NCBI GenBank assembly: GCA_964419605.1
Contig: CAYQQM010000017.1
Coordinates: 1-64,000 of the forward strand
From: JABFXX01 sp964419605
GTDB lineage: Bacteria; Myxococcota_A; Polyangia; Haliangiales; Haliangiaceae
Length of the DNA stretch: 64,000 nt
Reading direction: 5' to 3'
In this document: piece after piece, positions 24,151-31,901 of the stretch
Numbering within the stretch: position 1 is the first letter of the stretch
Layout of the letters: each line of letters begins with the position of its first letter
Made by a program: the position numbers and the translations under genes
The notes under the pieces: generated by a model
What the model saw: only the letters and a program-made list of their open reading frames with translations
The model's database searches: none
Told to the model about the DNA's origin: nothing

Positions 24151-25145
24151 GATGCCGCGGCCGGATGGGTGTCTATTTTTGGCTTGCCAAACATCTCGCG
24201 CAGAATGTCCTCGAGGGGAGGATCCTCGATCGCAAGGTCTTGTGCTTTTAGGGTGCCCAGTACATATCCAATGACGCTGGCAATTTCGCTCTCAGCTACT
24301 CGGAGCGTAATGCGCTTTCCATCCACGGCGAGCGCTGTCCCGAGCTTATCGAGCGCAGATTCGTCGACGGGGCCCGAAGCGGTGAACGAAACGCGCTTGT
24401 TTGGGTCGCGCGCTTTGATCAGCTGTCGCAAATCGCCATCGTGGATCAGCACCCCCTCATCGATGACGATGATGCGTGGGCACAGCGCGACCACATCGTC
24501 CATGTAGTGAGATGTAAGCAGCACGGTGGCTTCGTGGCGTTGGTTGTAGGTGCGGATGAAGTCGCGAATCGCCACTTGCATGGCAACATCCAGGCCGATT
24601 GTCGGCTCGTCGAGAAACAGCGTCTTCGGTTGGTGCAGGAGAGCAGCTGCGAGCTCGCACTTCATGCGCTCGCCAAGCGATAACTGACGCGTTGGCTTGC
24701 TAACCAGATCGCCCAAGGCGAGCAGGTCGGTCAGTTCGCGCAATGCGGCGTCGTAGTCGTGCTTGGAGACGCCGAAGATCGCGCGATTCATCGCATAGGT
24801 GTCCGAGGGTGGAAGGTCCCAAATAAGCTGTGATTTTTGACCCATGACGAGCGTGATGGAACGCAGTAGCTCGGGTTTGCGCTCGAATGGGGTGTAGCCG
24901 TCGACTTCGAGATGGCCGCTCGTCGGGTGCAGCAGACCTGAGAGCAGCTTGAGTGTGGTGGTCTTGCCCGCACCATTCGGGCCCAGAAATCCGACGCGCT
25001 CGCCGCGCTCGATCGTAAAACTAACCCCATCCACAGCTCGCACGGTTTCGTAGCGCCGGGCTACCAGCGAGCGAAGCGCGGCGCCAAACCCTGGAGCTCG
25101 TTTGTGCACCTTGAAATGCTTGGTTAGGTCGCGCGCCGTGATCAC
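24147..25145 (-). CDS. ABC transporter ATP-binding protein (NatA-like)
   Basis: 332 residues. Walker A GPNGAGKTT lies near 55, Q-loop VMGQKSQLIWDLP, signature LSLGERMKCELAAAL, Walker B TLFLDEPTIGLD, and switch His in LLTSHYMDDV. A C-terminal extension of about 90 residues (from VSFTASGPVDES) is typical of exporters of this group. It energises the two ABC-2 permeases encoded next. It overlaps the GbsR/MarR gene by 4 bases upstream and the first permease by 4 downstream. Confidence 0.93.
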   Translation of the reverse strand: MITARDLTKHFKVHKRAPGFGAALRSLVARRYETVRAVDGVSFTIERGERVGFLGPNGAGKTTTLKLLSGLLHPTSGHLEVDGYTPFERKPELLRSITLVMGQKSQLIWDLPPSDTYAMNRAIFGVSKHDYDAALRELTDLLALGDLVSKPTRQLSLGERMKCELAAALLHQPKTLFLDEPTIGLDVAMQVAIRDFIRTYNQRHEATVLLTSHYMDDVVALCPRIIVIDEGVLIHDGDLRQLIKARDPNKRVSFTASGPVDESALDKLGTALAVDGKRITLRVAESEIASVIGYVLGTLKAQDLAIEDPPLEDILREMFGKPKIDTHPAAAS

Positions 25146-25675
25146 TTGGGTTTAGCTTCCGCGAGTTCGCCGGCGGTTTTGATCGGCAGACTGTCGATCG
25201 ACTCACCTTCGAGCATGGACTCGAGTAGTGTAGCGCCGACCTGCGCTAACTGGGCGAGGTTTGCGATGCGTTCCGCGATGACTTGGCCGCGGGCATCACC
25301 GCCGGCGCCAAATTCGTCGCGCGCCTGTTGAAACTGGTCGACTGCTTGCCGGACCCAGTTTAGCTCGCGTTCGCGGAATACGCGCGAGATCATCTTCCAC
25401 AAGCTGGTCTCGGCTTCGTAGTGCTCGCGCCGTTCGCCCACGACCCAGGCTTTCTTCACTGCTCCCCATTGCAGAAGTTCGGCGAGCAACATGGAAACCG
25501 CGCCGGTCGACAGCACGAGGCGCTCTCCGAGGTCGGCGGCGGTTAAGGCATGGTTCTCCAGGTAGAGCACGGTCCACATGCGACCGAGGTTGCGTTTGAA
25601 GCCCCACGATTCCATCAGGACTCCAACCGCATCGGCGACCCGAAGGACCGAGGGATCGATGCGAGGCGGGTTCAC
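25142..25675 (-). CDS. GbsR/MarR-family transcription regulator
   Basis: 177 residues. It starts with the GbsR-type helix (VADAVGVLMESWGFKRNLGRMWTVLYL), then a winged helix (LTAADLGERLVLSTGAVSMLLAELLQWGAVKKAWVVGERREHYEA). A C-terminal helical region with the YxAETSLWKMISRVFRERE pattern follows. GbsR-type regulators sense small ligands or membrane stress and often control exporters. The gene is embedded between hsp70 (12-bp gap) and the ABC ATPase (4-base overlap), so it probably regulates this operon. Confidence 0.87.
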   Translation of the reverse strand: MNPPRIDPSVLRVADAVGVLMESWGFKRNLGRMWTVLYLENHALTAADLGERLVLSTGAVSMLLAELLQWGAVKKAWVVGERREHYEAETSLWKMISRVFRERELNWVRQAVDQFQQARDEFGAGGDARGQVIAERIANLAQLAQVGATLLESMLEGESIDSLPIKTAGELAEAKPK

Positions 25676-25687
25676 GGCAAATCGGCG

Positions 25688-27307
25688 TTACTGCGGGGCA
25701 TCCGGCTTGTTGTCGTCGGAGGGAGCCGTTGCCAGCTTGGAGGTCTCCTGGCGGCGCCGATTGATGATCTCCACGATCTCGCGCTGCGAAAGTCCGCCGG
25801 AGGGGCGAATGGTAATCGCGGTTTCGCGATTGGACTTGAGCTCGCGCGCTGTGACTCCGAGAATCGACTCCACATCCACGGTCATGATGAGCTCAACGCG
25901 AATCGACCCGGCGGGCCCCCGCGGCAGGTCATCGAGGAGAATCTGACCTAGCTTGCGGCTCTTTCCCAGTTGACCCGATTCGCCCTGGTGGACGTCGATC
26001 GCGAAAAACTTTTGGTCTGCCGTCGTGGTCGCGAACAGCTTGCGCGCTCGCACAGGCAACATCGAGTTTCGCGGGATCATCACTGAAAATCCGGAGTCGC
26101 CGACTTTTATTCCAAGGTCGTGCGGGGTGACGTCGAGCAGAGCTGCGTCGTCGGAATCGCCGGCCAAAATGCCCGCGTACGCGGCTGCCCCGAGGGCAAC
26201 TACTTCGTCCGGATTGGCGCCTTTCGACGGCTTTTTGCCGAAAATGCGTTCGACCGACGCTTGCACGGCAGGCCATCGCGTCATTCCGCCAACGAGCAAC
26301 ACGTCTTCGACGGCGTCCGCTGTGATTCCCGCATCCGCGAGTGCGCGTTTGCAAGGTGCCTCCAGTCGATCGAGCAGGTCCTTGGTGAGTTGTTCCACCA
26401 AATCGCGTGTGAACGTACGTTCGTAGCTGATCGGGGCGCCATCGGGGTCGTTGGCCAAGAACGGCAGCGAAATGGTGGTTTCGCGTGCGTCGGACAGCAC
26501 TTTCTTGGCTGACTCACATGCGTCGCGGAGCCGCGATAGCGCGATGGGGATTCCCGTGAGATCGATGCGATGCTGGTCAAAGACCTCGTCAACGATGCGC
26601 TCCAGCATCCGGCGGTCCCAGTCCTCGCCACCAAGCGCGGTGTCACCGCCGGTTGCCAGTACCTCGAAGATGCCGTTGTCCACCGACATGATCGAGATAT
26701 CAAAGGTACCGCCACCCAGGTCGAACACAGCGACGATACGTCGGCCCTTGGTGGCCCGGTGGGCGCCGTACGCCAGCGCAGCGGCGGTCGGCTCGTTGAG
26801 GATGCGAACCACGTCGAGACCGGCGATTTGACCGGCGTCGCGGGTCGCTTGGCGTTGCGCGTCGTCGAAATACGCTGGCACCGTAATCACAGCACGAGTG
26901 ACGGGTTCACCGATCGCTTCTTCGGCGATCTGGCGCATGCGCAATAGCACGTGCGATGCAACTTCTTGCGGGCTGATCGGCCGACCATGAACCCGTACCC
27001 AGGCATCGCCGTTGGACGCTGCGACGATGCGGAACGGGCATAAGCGCGCGAACCAGGCAACGTCTTCCGCGTTGACCTTGCGGCCGATCAGCCGCTTTGC
27101 ACCGTAAACGGTCGCCGATGCGTTTGTTACCGCTTGGCGGCGCGCTCGAGTACCGACTGCCACTTGGCCAGTTGGCGACCACGAGACCCACGATGGGGTC
27201 GTTCGCTCGCCGTCTGACCCGACAAGGGTTTTGGGAACGTTCTTGTCGTCGAGAACCGCCACGCAGGAGGTAGTCGTTCCAAGATCGATTCCAATGATGC
27301 GGCTCAC
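25688..27307 (-). CDS. Short Hsp70-family chaperone lacking the lid
   Basis: 539 residues. Hsp70 signatures are complete in the ATPase half: GIDLGTTTSCVAV at the start, VITVPAYFDDAQRQAT, ILNEPTAAALAYG, VFDLGGGTFDISI, and VLLVGGMTRWPAVQ. The substrate-binding beta domain follows (LGIKVGDSGFSVMIPRNSMLPVR). The protein stops about 60 residues later (SQREIVEIINRRRQE), whereas DnaK has near 638 with a full helical lid. It is therefore a second, lid-poor Hsp70 rather than the housekeeping DnaK. It overlaps the PilZ-J-TPR gene by 4 bases (ATGA), pairing it with its own J-protein. Confidence 0.92.
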   Translation of the reverse strand: MSRIIGIDLGTTTSCVAVLDDKNVPKTLVGSDGERTTPSWVSWSPTGQVAVGTRARRQAVTNASATVYGAKRLIGRKVNAEDVAWFARLCPFRIVAASNGDAWVRVHGRPISPQEVASHVLLRMRQIAEEAIGEPVTRAVITVPAYFDDAQRQATRDAGQIAGLDVVRILNEPTAAALAYGAHRATKGRRIVAVFDLGGGTFDISIMSVDNGIFEVLATGGDTALGGEDWDRRMLERIVDEVFDQHRIDLTGIPIALSRLRDACESAKKVLSDARETTISLPFLANDPDGAPISYERTFTRDLVEQLTKDLLDRLEAPCKRALADAGITADAVEDVLLVGGMTRWPAVQASVERIFGKKPSKGANPDEVVALGAAAYAGILAGDSDDAALLDVTPHDLGIKVGDSGFSVMIPRNSMLPVRARKLFATTTADQKFFAIDVHQGESGQLGKSRKLGQILLDDLPRGPAGSIRVELIMTVDVESILGVTARELKSNRETAITIRPSGGLSQREIVEIINRRRQETSKLATAPSDDNKPDAPQ

Positions 27308-28581
27308 GGCGCACCCTCCTTCTTCATTAGGCGGGACAGCAGACCTTTGCGTTCATTTGTGGCTTGGCGGCGCATGTCGGCGAGTTCGCGCGCCGCTCTC
27401 TCGTTGGACGGGTCAATTTCTAGCGCAGCTTCAAATCGCTGGGCTGCTTCTAGGCGATCTCGTGCCTGCAGCGCCTTGTAGCCTTCAACGAGTTCAATGC
27501 CCGCCCGCGCAGTGCGGTCCTGCGGATTTTTTTTCGCCAGTGCGCGATATGCAGCGAGGGCATCATCGAGTTTGCCGCCGTCGATCAGGGACTCGAGCGA
27601 ACTATCGCCCGCATCGGTCGCAGGCCTATCCGCTCGCGCTTCACCCGGAGTTTCGCTCGAAGATGTCGCAGCGGCCTTGGCAGGTGGCGGAGGCTCGCGT
27701 CCAGCGACCGGAGCGGGAGGCTTGGGCTCGTTGCTGCGCACCGGCTGCGCCGCTGTGGCTGCGGGGGCTTCCGGAGGCGGTTGCACTGGCGATGCAGGCG
27801 CGGGCATTGCCGCTGGTTTGGCCTGCACCTGCTTGGGGGGCGGTTTCGGCGGTCCAGCCGGAGACTTTGGTGGTCCGCCCGGTGGACGCGGCGGTCCGCC
27901 GGCCTGCTTCGGTGGGCTTACAAGACCTAAGGCCGAGCGGGTTTGCGCACGTACTGAGTCGTCGGCCACCTTGCGGTACGCATCGCGGATCAGGATAAAG
28001 ATTTCAGCGGCGAGCTGCCGCAACTTTGTAGATTGGTACCGCGCATAGCGGTCCGGGTGATAGCGCTTCGTGAGCTCGCCAAATGCGGCTCGAACCTCGT
28101 CATCGGTCGTTTCATATTGCAGGCCGAGCACGAGGAATGGATTGAGCTTCTTCAGAGAGTCCGCTTCGGCTTCGAGTGCGCGGACGAGCTCCGCTTCGGC
28201 CTCCACGACCGCTTCGCCTTCCGTCACCCCGGGAACCGAGGCTGCGGAGGCCTCAGCTTCGGGGGGGCGTTGCGCGATGGAGTCGCCACCGGCTGCCAGC
28301 GCGTTTTCGATAAGCCACACCGTTTGGGCTGGGAGCGCTTCGAGTTTTAGCTCCACGCCTGTACCGCGTTGCCCATCTGCCACGTGTTCGGCAACGGCGC
28401 CCTTGAGCTCGACGATCGTTGCGCTAGGAAGCTCGAGGTCGATACGCACGATGGTTCCAAGCGCGGGTCGGCTCGCTGCTTTGAGGAACATCGTGCCGCG
28501 CGACAGGTCGCGCTTATAGATCGTAGCGAACTGTTGCCAGGACTTGCATCGAAGCTTTATGTTGAGGGTCGTTTCAGCCAT
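27304..28581 (-). CDS. PilZ-like / J-domain / TPR fusion protein
   Basis: 425 residues from the ATG at 28581. Residues 1-95 resemble the myxobacterial PilZ variant (TIGR02266-like: KRDLSRGTMFL, GTIVRIDLELP, GTGVELKLEAL). The canonical RxxxR is not evident and DxSxxG is altered, so c-di-GMP binding is doubtful. A J domain at about 150-215 keeps its HPD triad (RYHPDRYA) with a DEVRAAFGEL helix. A Pro-rich linker leads to two or three TPRs (LEAAQRFEAALEIDPSNERAA). The J domain should stimulate the overlapping Hsp70, with PilZ and TPR recruiting clients. It is first gene of the six-gene operon. Confidence 0.85.
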   Translation of the reverse strand: MAETTLNIKLRCKSWQQFATIYKRDLSRGTMFLKAASRPALGTIVRIDLELPSATIVELKGAVAEHVADGQRGTGVELKLEALPAQTVWLIENALAAGGDSIAQRPPEAEASAASVPGVTEGEAVVEAEAELVRALEAEADSLKKLNPFLVLGLQYETTDDEVRAAFGELTKRYHPDRYARYQSTKLRQLAAEIFILIRDAYRKVADDSVRAQTRSALGLVSPPKQAGGPPRPPGGPPKSPAGPPKPPPKQVQAKPAAMPAPASPVQPPPEAPAATAAQPVRSNEPKPPAPVAGREPPPPAKAAATSSSETPGEARADRPATDAGDSSLESLIDGGKLDDALAAYRALAKKNPQDRTARAGIELVEGYKALQARDRLEAAQRFEAALEIDPSNERAARELADMRRQATNERKGLLSRLMKKEGAP

Positions 28582-28735
28582 CAAACGAGCGCCGAGATCA
28601 TAGGCTTTTTATGAGTCGCATAGCAACCTTGCGCGCCCTTGGGGTTGTCAAAACCGCCGCTTCCCGGCGCTGAAGGTTAGAACTCGGTAGGGGGCGTTGA
28701 CCCCGCCCCGTACCTCGAATATTGACGAGCGTACC
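28582..28735. promoter_or_regulatory. Divergent region between chaperone operon and heme operon
   Basis: A 154-bp gap carrying both promoters. A GGGGCG/CGCCCC inverted repeat (arms 28691-28696 and 28704-28709, 7-base loop) precedes hemE by 26 bases and could be a repressor site or mRNA hairpin. Nothing more specific is visible. Confidence 0.35.
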
Positions 28736-29773
28736 ATGGCCGACCATTTGTTTCTGCGCGCGTGCCGCCGAGAGCCGGTGCCGCGAACGCCGGTCTGGAT
28801 GATGCGCCAAGCCGGTCGGTACCTGCCTGCCTACATGGCGGTGCGCAAACGAGCGTCCTTTCTCGATTTGTGCCGCAACCCTGAGCTCGCCTGCGAAGTC
28901 ACCCTACAACCGATCGACGAATTTGGTTTTGACGCGGCGATCCTGTTCAGCGACATCTTGATTACGCTTCCCGGCATGGGGGTTGAGGTCGAATTCCCTG
29001 AATCCGGCCCAAAAATCACGAACCCAGTTCGCGCCGCAGCGGATATCGCTCGGCTCCGGGTGCCCGATCCCCTGCAACCCGTCGTCGATGCCGTCGCAGC
29101 GATCAAGCGCGAGCTGCGGGATCGCGTGCCGCTGATCGGCTTTGCCGGTGCGCCGCTTACCATGCTCACCTATGTGGTGGAGGGTGGTGGCAGCAAGGAT
29201 TACGCCCACACGAAGCAGTTGCTGTTCGGTGCACCTTCTGACGCGCACGCTCTACTCGACAAGTTGGCGCGGACATGCGCGATTCACCTCGAGGCCCAAA
29301 TTGTCGCAGGGGCTGACTGCGTACAGTTGTTTGATAGCTGGGGTGGAATCGTTTCGCCACGCGATTTTCGCGAGTACCCGTTGCGGTATGCGAAGCAGGT
29401 GATCGGGCACTTGCGTTCGTCGGCGAACGCCGCGGTTCGAGCGGCTCCCATCATCTACTTCGTGAATGGTTGCGCGCCCTACCTCGATGACTACGCGTCG
29501 AGCGGTGCCGATGTGCTGGGCGTCGACTGGCGCGTTGGGATCGAAGAGGTTCGGCGCCGGGTAGGACCAGGAGTTGCGCTGCAAGGCAATCTCGATCCGG
29601 GTGCGTTGTTCGCTGAGCCCGCAGAGATTCGAGCCAGAGTTGGCGAGGTCCTAGCGCAAGCGGGTCCTACCGGCCACGTTTTTAACCTCGGCCACGGGGT
29701 GTTGCCCCAGACCGATCCGGAGCGTGTCCGCGTGATGGTGGAAGCCGTCAAGGAACTATCGGCCCGATCATGA
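28736..29773 (+). CDS. hemE: Uroporphyrinogen decarboxylase
   Basis: 345 residues, normal length. HemE removes four acetate carboxyls from uroporphyrinogen III to give coproporphyrinogen III in cytosolic heme synthesis. Signatures: PVWMMRQAGRYLPAY at about 20-34 (catalytic Arg), AILFSDILITLPGMG with the key Asp near 76-90, GFAGAPLTMLTYVVEGG, and FNLGHGVLPQTDPE at the end. I chose the ATG at 28736 (MADHLFLRAC) because codons upstream cross the inverted repeat. The stop overlaps the next start by 4 bases (ATGA). Confidence 0.96.
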   Translation: MADHLFLRACRREPVPRTPVWMMRQAGRYLPAYMAVRKRASFLDLCRNPELACEVTLQPIDEFGFDAAILFSDILITLPGMGVEVEFPESGPKITNPVRAAADIARLRVPDPLQPVVDAVAAIKRELRDRVPLIGFAGAPLTMLTYVVEGGGSKDYAHTKQLLFGAPSDAHALLDKLARTCAIHLEAQIVAGADCVQLFDSWGGIVSPRDFREYPLRYAKQVIGHLRSSANAAVRAAPIIYFVNGCAPYLDDYASSGADVLGVDWRVGIEEVRRRVGPGVALQGNLDPGALFAEPAEIRARVGEVLAQAGPTGHVFNLGHGVLPQTDPERVRVMVEAVKELSARS

Positions 29774-31095
29774 GGATCGCAATTGTCGGCGGTGGGATGG
29801 GAGGATTGTTCTCGGCGCGTGCGCTTTGTGCCGCAGGGCACGATGTGCACGTCTTTGAAGCCAGCAGTCGCGCGGGTGGTGTTGTTGCCACCTCAGTGAA
29901 GGATGGGTTTTTGTGCGAGCATGCTGCCAGTTCGTTTCGCACGAGCGCGCGGTGCGGTGTGGCGCCGCTGTGCAAAGAACTCGGGGTAGCGGTGGAAAGC
30001 GCGGCGCCGGTGGCGAAGCGCCGCTACGTGTATCTCGATGGAAAGCTGCGCTTGGTCCCCAGCAATCCTCTCGAACTCGTGCGATCGGATTTGCTCACGT
30101 GGCGCGGTAAACTGGCGCTACTTCGCGAGCCGTTTTCACCCCGGCGCGAACCGCGGAACGAGGACCAGTCGATGCACGACTTTGCTACCCGAAGACTCGG
30201 GCCAGAGGCTGCCCGCGCATTGATTGCGCCGCTGGTTACCGGAGTGTACGCCGCGGACTCGCACGACGTCAGCCTCGAAGCTGGGTTCCCTGCGATGGCG
30301 ATGCTCGATCGCAACGGTGGGTTCGTTCGAGGCACATGTAGGCACTTGCTTCGCGACGGTAAGAGTGCTGTCCGCGCACGTGGCGGCATGGCGGCGCCCG
30401 CGGGCGGGCTGGGCTCACTCGTGGAGGCACTTGCGCGCGACGTAGGCAGTCGATTGCATCGCAACGTGCGCGTCCGAGCGATTGAATCGGTCGCCAATGG
30501 AGTTCTCATCGATGGCGAACGTTGGGACGCAGTGGTGTTAGCGGTGCCTGCCCAGACCGCGGCTCCGCTTCTGCGCGCAATGCCGGAGCTCGTCTTGCGA
30601 TTGCAAGTGTTTCGGCGCTCTGCGGTTGCGGTTGTGCACCTTGGCGTGCCGCGGGATAGTAGCCCCCGGATTCATGATGGTTTTGGTTTCCTCACGGCCC
30701 AAGGTGAGGACGTGCGGGCACTTGGTGTGGTTTTCGAGTCGACGGTGTGGGCGAATCGCGCGCCCGCAGGGCAGGCACTGTTGCGCTGCATTTTTGCCGG
30801 CAGCCGCGATCCATCGGCGTACGAGCTCGACGATCGCGAACTTGTCGATCAGGCGGTGCGCGACGTATCGCGGGCATTCGGAACCTCGATCACGTGCACG
30901 CACGCGAGTGTGAGCCGCTCTCCACTCGGGTTGCCGCACTATCCCGTTGGACACCGCGATCACGTCCGCGATGCGGTTGCCCTCGCGCGGCTTGCTCGAA
31001 TCGTGCTCGCCGGGGCCGATTATCGCGGCGCTGGACTTAACGATCTTGCCGCCGATGCGGGGGTTGTCGCTTCCGAGGTTGCGCAGTGGGCATAA
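29770..31095 (+). CDS. hemG: Protoporphyrinogen oxidase (HemY type, oxygen-dependent)
   Basis: 441 residues. The N-terminal FAD dinucleotide fold reads IVGGGMGGLFSARAL...VFEASSRAGGVVAT. The PPO features SNPLELVRSDLL, ALIAPLVTGVYAADSHDVSLEAGFP and the C-terminal second FAD motif LARIVLAGADYRGAGLNDLAADA match the flavin PPO studied in Myxococcus. It oxidises protoporphyrinogen IX (or coproporphyrinogen III) to the porphyrin at the membrane surface. It is coupled to hemE by ATGA overlap, so two heme steps are co-expressed. The symbol varies between databases (hemG or hemY). Confidence 0.93.
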   Translation: MRIAIVGGGMGGLFSARALCAAGHDVHVFEASSRAGGVVATSVKDGFLCEHAASSFRTSARCGVAPLCKELGVAVESAAPVAKRRYVYLDGKLRLVPSNPLELVRSDLLTWRGKLALLREPFSPRREPRNEDQSMHDFATRRLGPEAARALIAPLVTGVYAADSHDVSLEAGFPAMAMLDRNGGFVRGTCRHLLRDGKSAVRARGGMAAPAGGLGSLVEALARDVGSRLHRNVRVRAIESVANGVLIDGERWDAVVLAVPAQTAAPLLRAMPELVLRLQVFRRSAVAVVHLGVPRDSSPRIHDGFGFLTAQGEDVRALGVVFESTVWANRAPAGQALLRCIFAGSRDPSAYELDDRELVDQAVRDVSRAFGTSITCTHASVSRSPLGLPHYPVGHRDHVRDAVALARLARIVLAGADYRGAGLNDLAADAGVVASEVAQWA

Positions 31096-31901
31096 GGCGC
31101 TTGCCGCTGCCTGTGCTTTGGATGGCTGCTTGTTCGAGCAAGTCGCCTGTTGTCGAAGATGCACGGTCGATCAAGCCGCTGACACGCGATGCGGGGGCGC
31201 CCCCATCGACAGCTCCGGCGCGGGTCGAGGCGCAGCTCGGCCAGGGCGACGTTCAGATTCGCGTGGAATGGAAGGATGTACCGGCAGCCGCGCGCGCCTC
31301 CAACGCGCGCACCCCGTGCGGATCCCCCGCAGTGCCAGCGGTGTCGCCAACAACTACATGGGGAATCCCCGAAGCACTCGCGATAGTCGGCGTTCGCACT
31401 CCGCCCTCGGAAAGCGGGGCAGGGATAGGCGGCAACGAATCGCGGGTGGTGTTCGATGGCTGCGCGTTTTCTCATCGCATTGTTATTGCGCGCACAGCCC
31501 TCGTCGTTGCAAGCGCCAGCTTTGCGCCGGAGGCGCTGTCGTTCACGCCAACTCCAGTGCCGCGATCGGTCGCAACCGGATCGGCCGTTCCGGTCGGATC
31601 ACTGCCGATCCATCTTTCTGTGATCGGTCATGAACTGGAGATCCCACTAGCGAAAGATACGGTGTACGTGCTGGGCGCGGGATCGGAGGCTGCTACGGTA
31701 GTGGCCGCGCCGACTCCGTACTACGGGGTGACTGAGGCGAATGGACAGGTAGTGTTGCGCGGAATACCGACGGGCGACCATCCTGTGACCGCCTGGATCC
31801 CAGCACGTTCGGGACAACCTGCACGTTTGGCGGCGGGTACGGTTACGGTGCGCGCGAACGAGCTTGCCGAGGTCACCATCGATATGTCGCGCTCGCTGTG
31901 A
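31086..31901 (+). CDS. Lipoprotein of unknown function in the heme operon
   Basis: 271 residues from the GTG at 31086, overlapping the hemG stop by 10 bases. The signal MGIRRLPLPVLWMAACSS ends in a lipobox MAAC. A Pro/Ala linker follows, then two beta-rich modules. The second ends YYGVTEANGQVVLRGIPTGDHPVTAWIP, resembling a carboxypeptidase-regulatory or cupredoxin-like beta sandwich. It has a few Cys but no metal motif I can name. Its link to heme synthesis is only positional. Confidence 0.7.
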   Translation: MGIRRLPLPVLWMAACSSKSPVVEDARSIKPLTRDAGAPPSTAPARVEAQLGQGDVQIRVEWKDVPAAARASNARTPCGSPAVPAVSPTTTWGIPEALAIVGVRTPPSESGAGIGGNESRVVFDGCAFSHRIVIARTALVVASASFAPEALSFTPTPVPRSVATGSAVPVGSLPIHLSVIGHELEIPLAKDTVYVLGAGSEAATVVAAPTPYYGVTEANGQVVLRGIPTGDHPVTAWIPARSGQPARLAAGTVTVRANELAEVTIDMSRSL

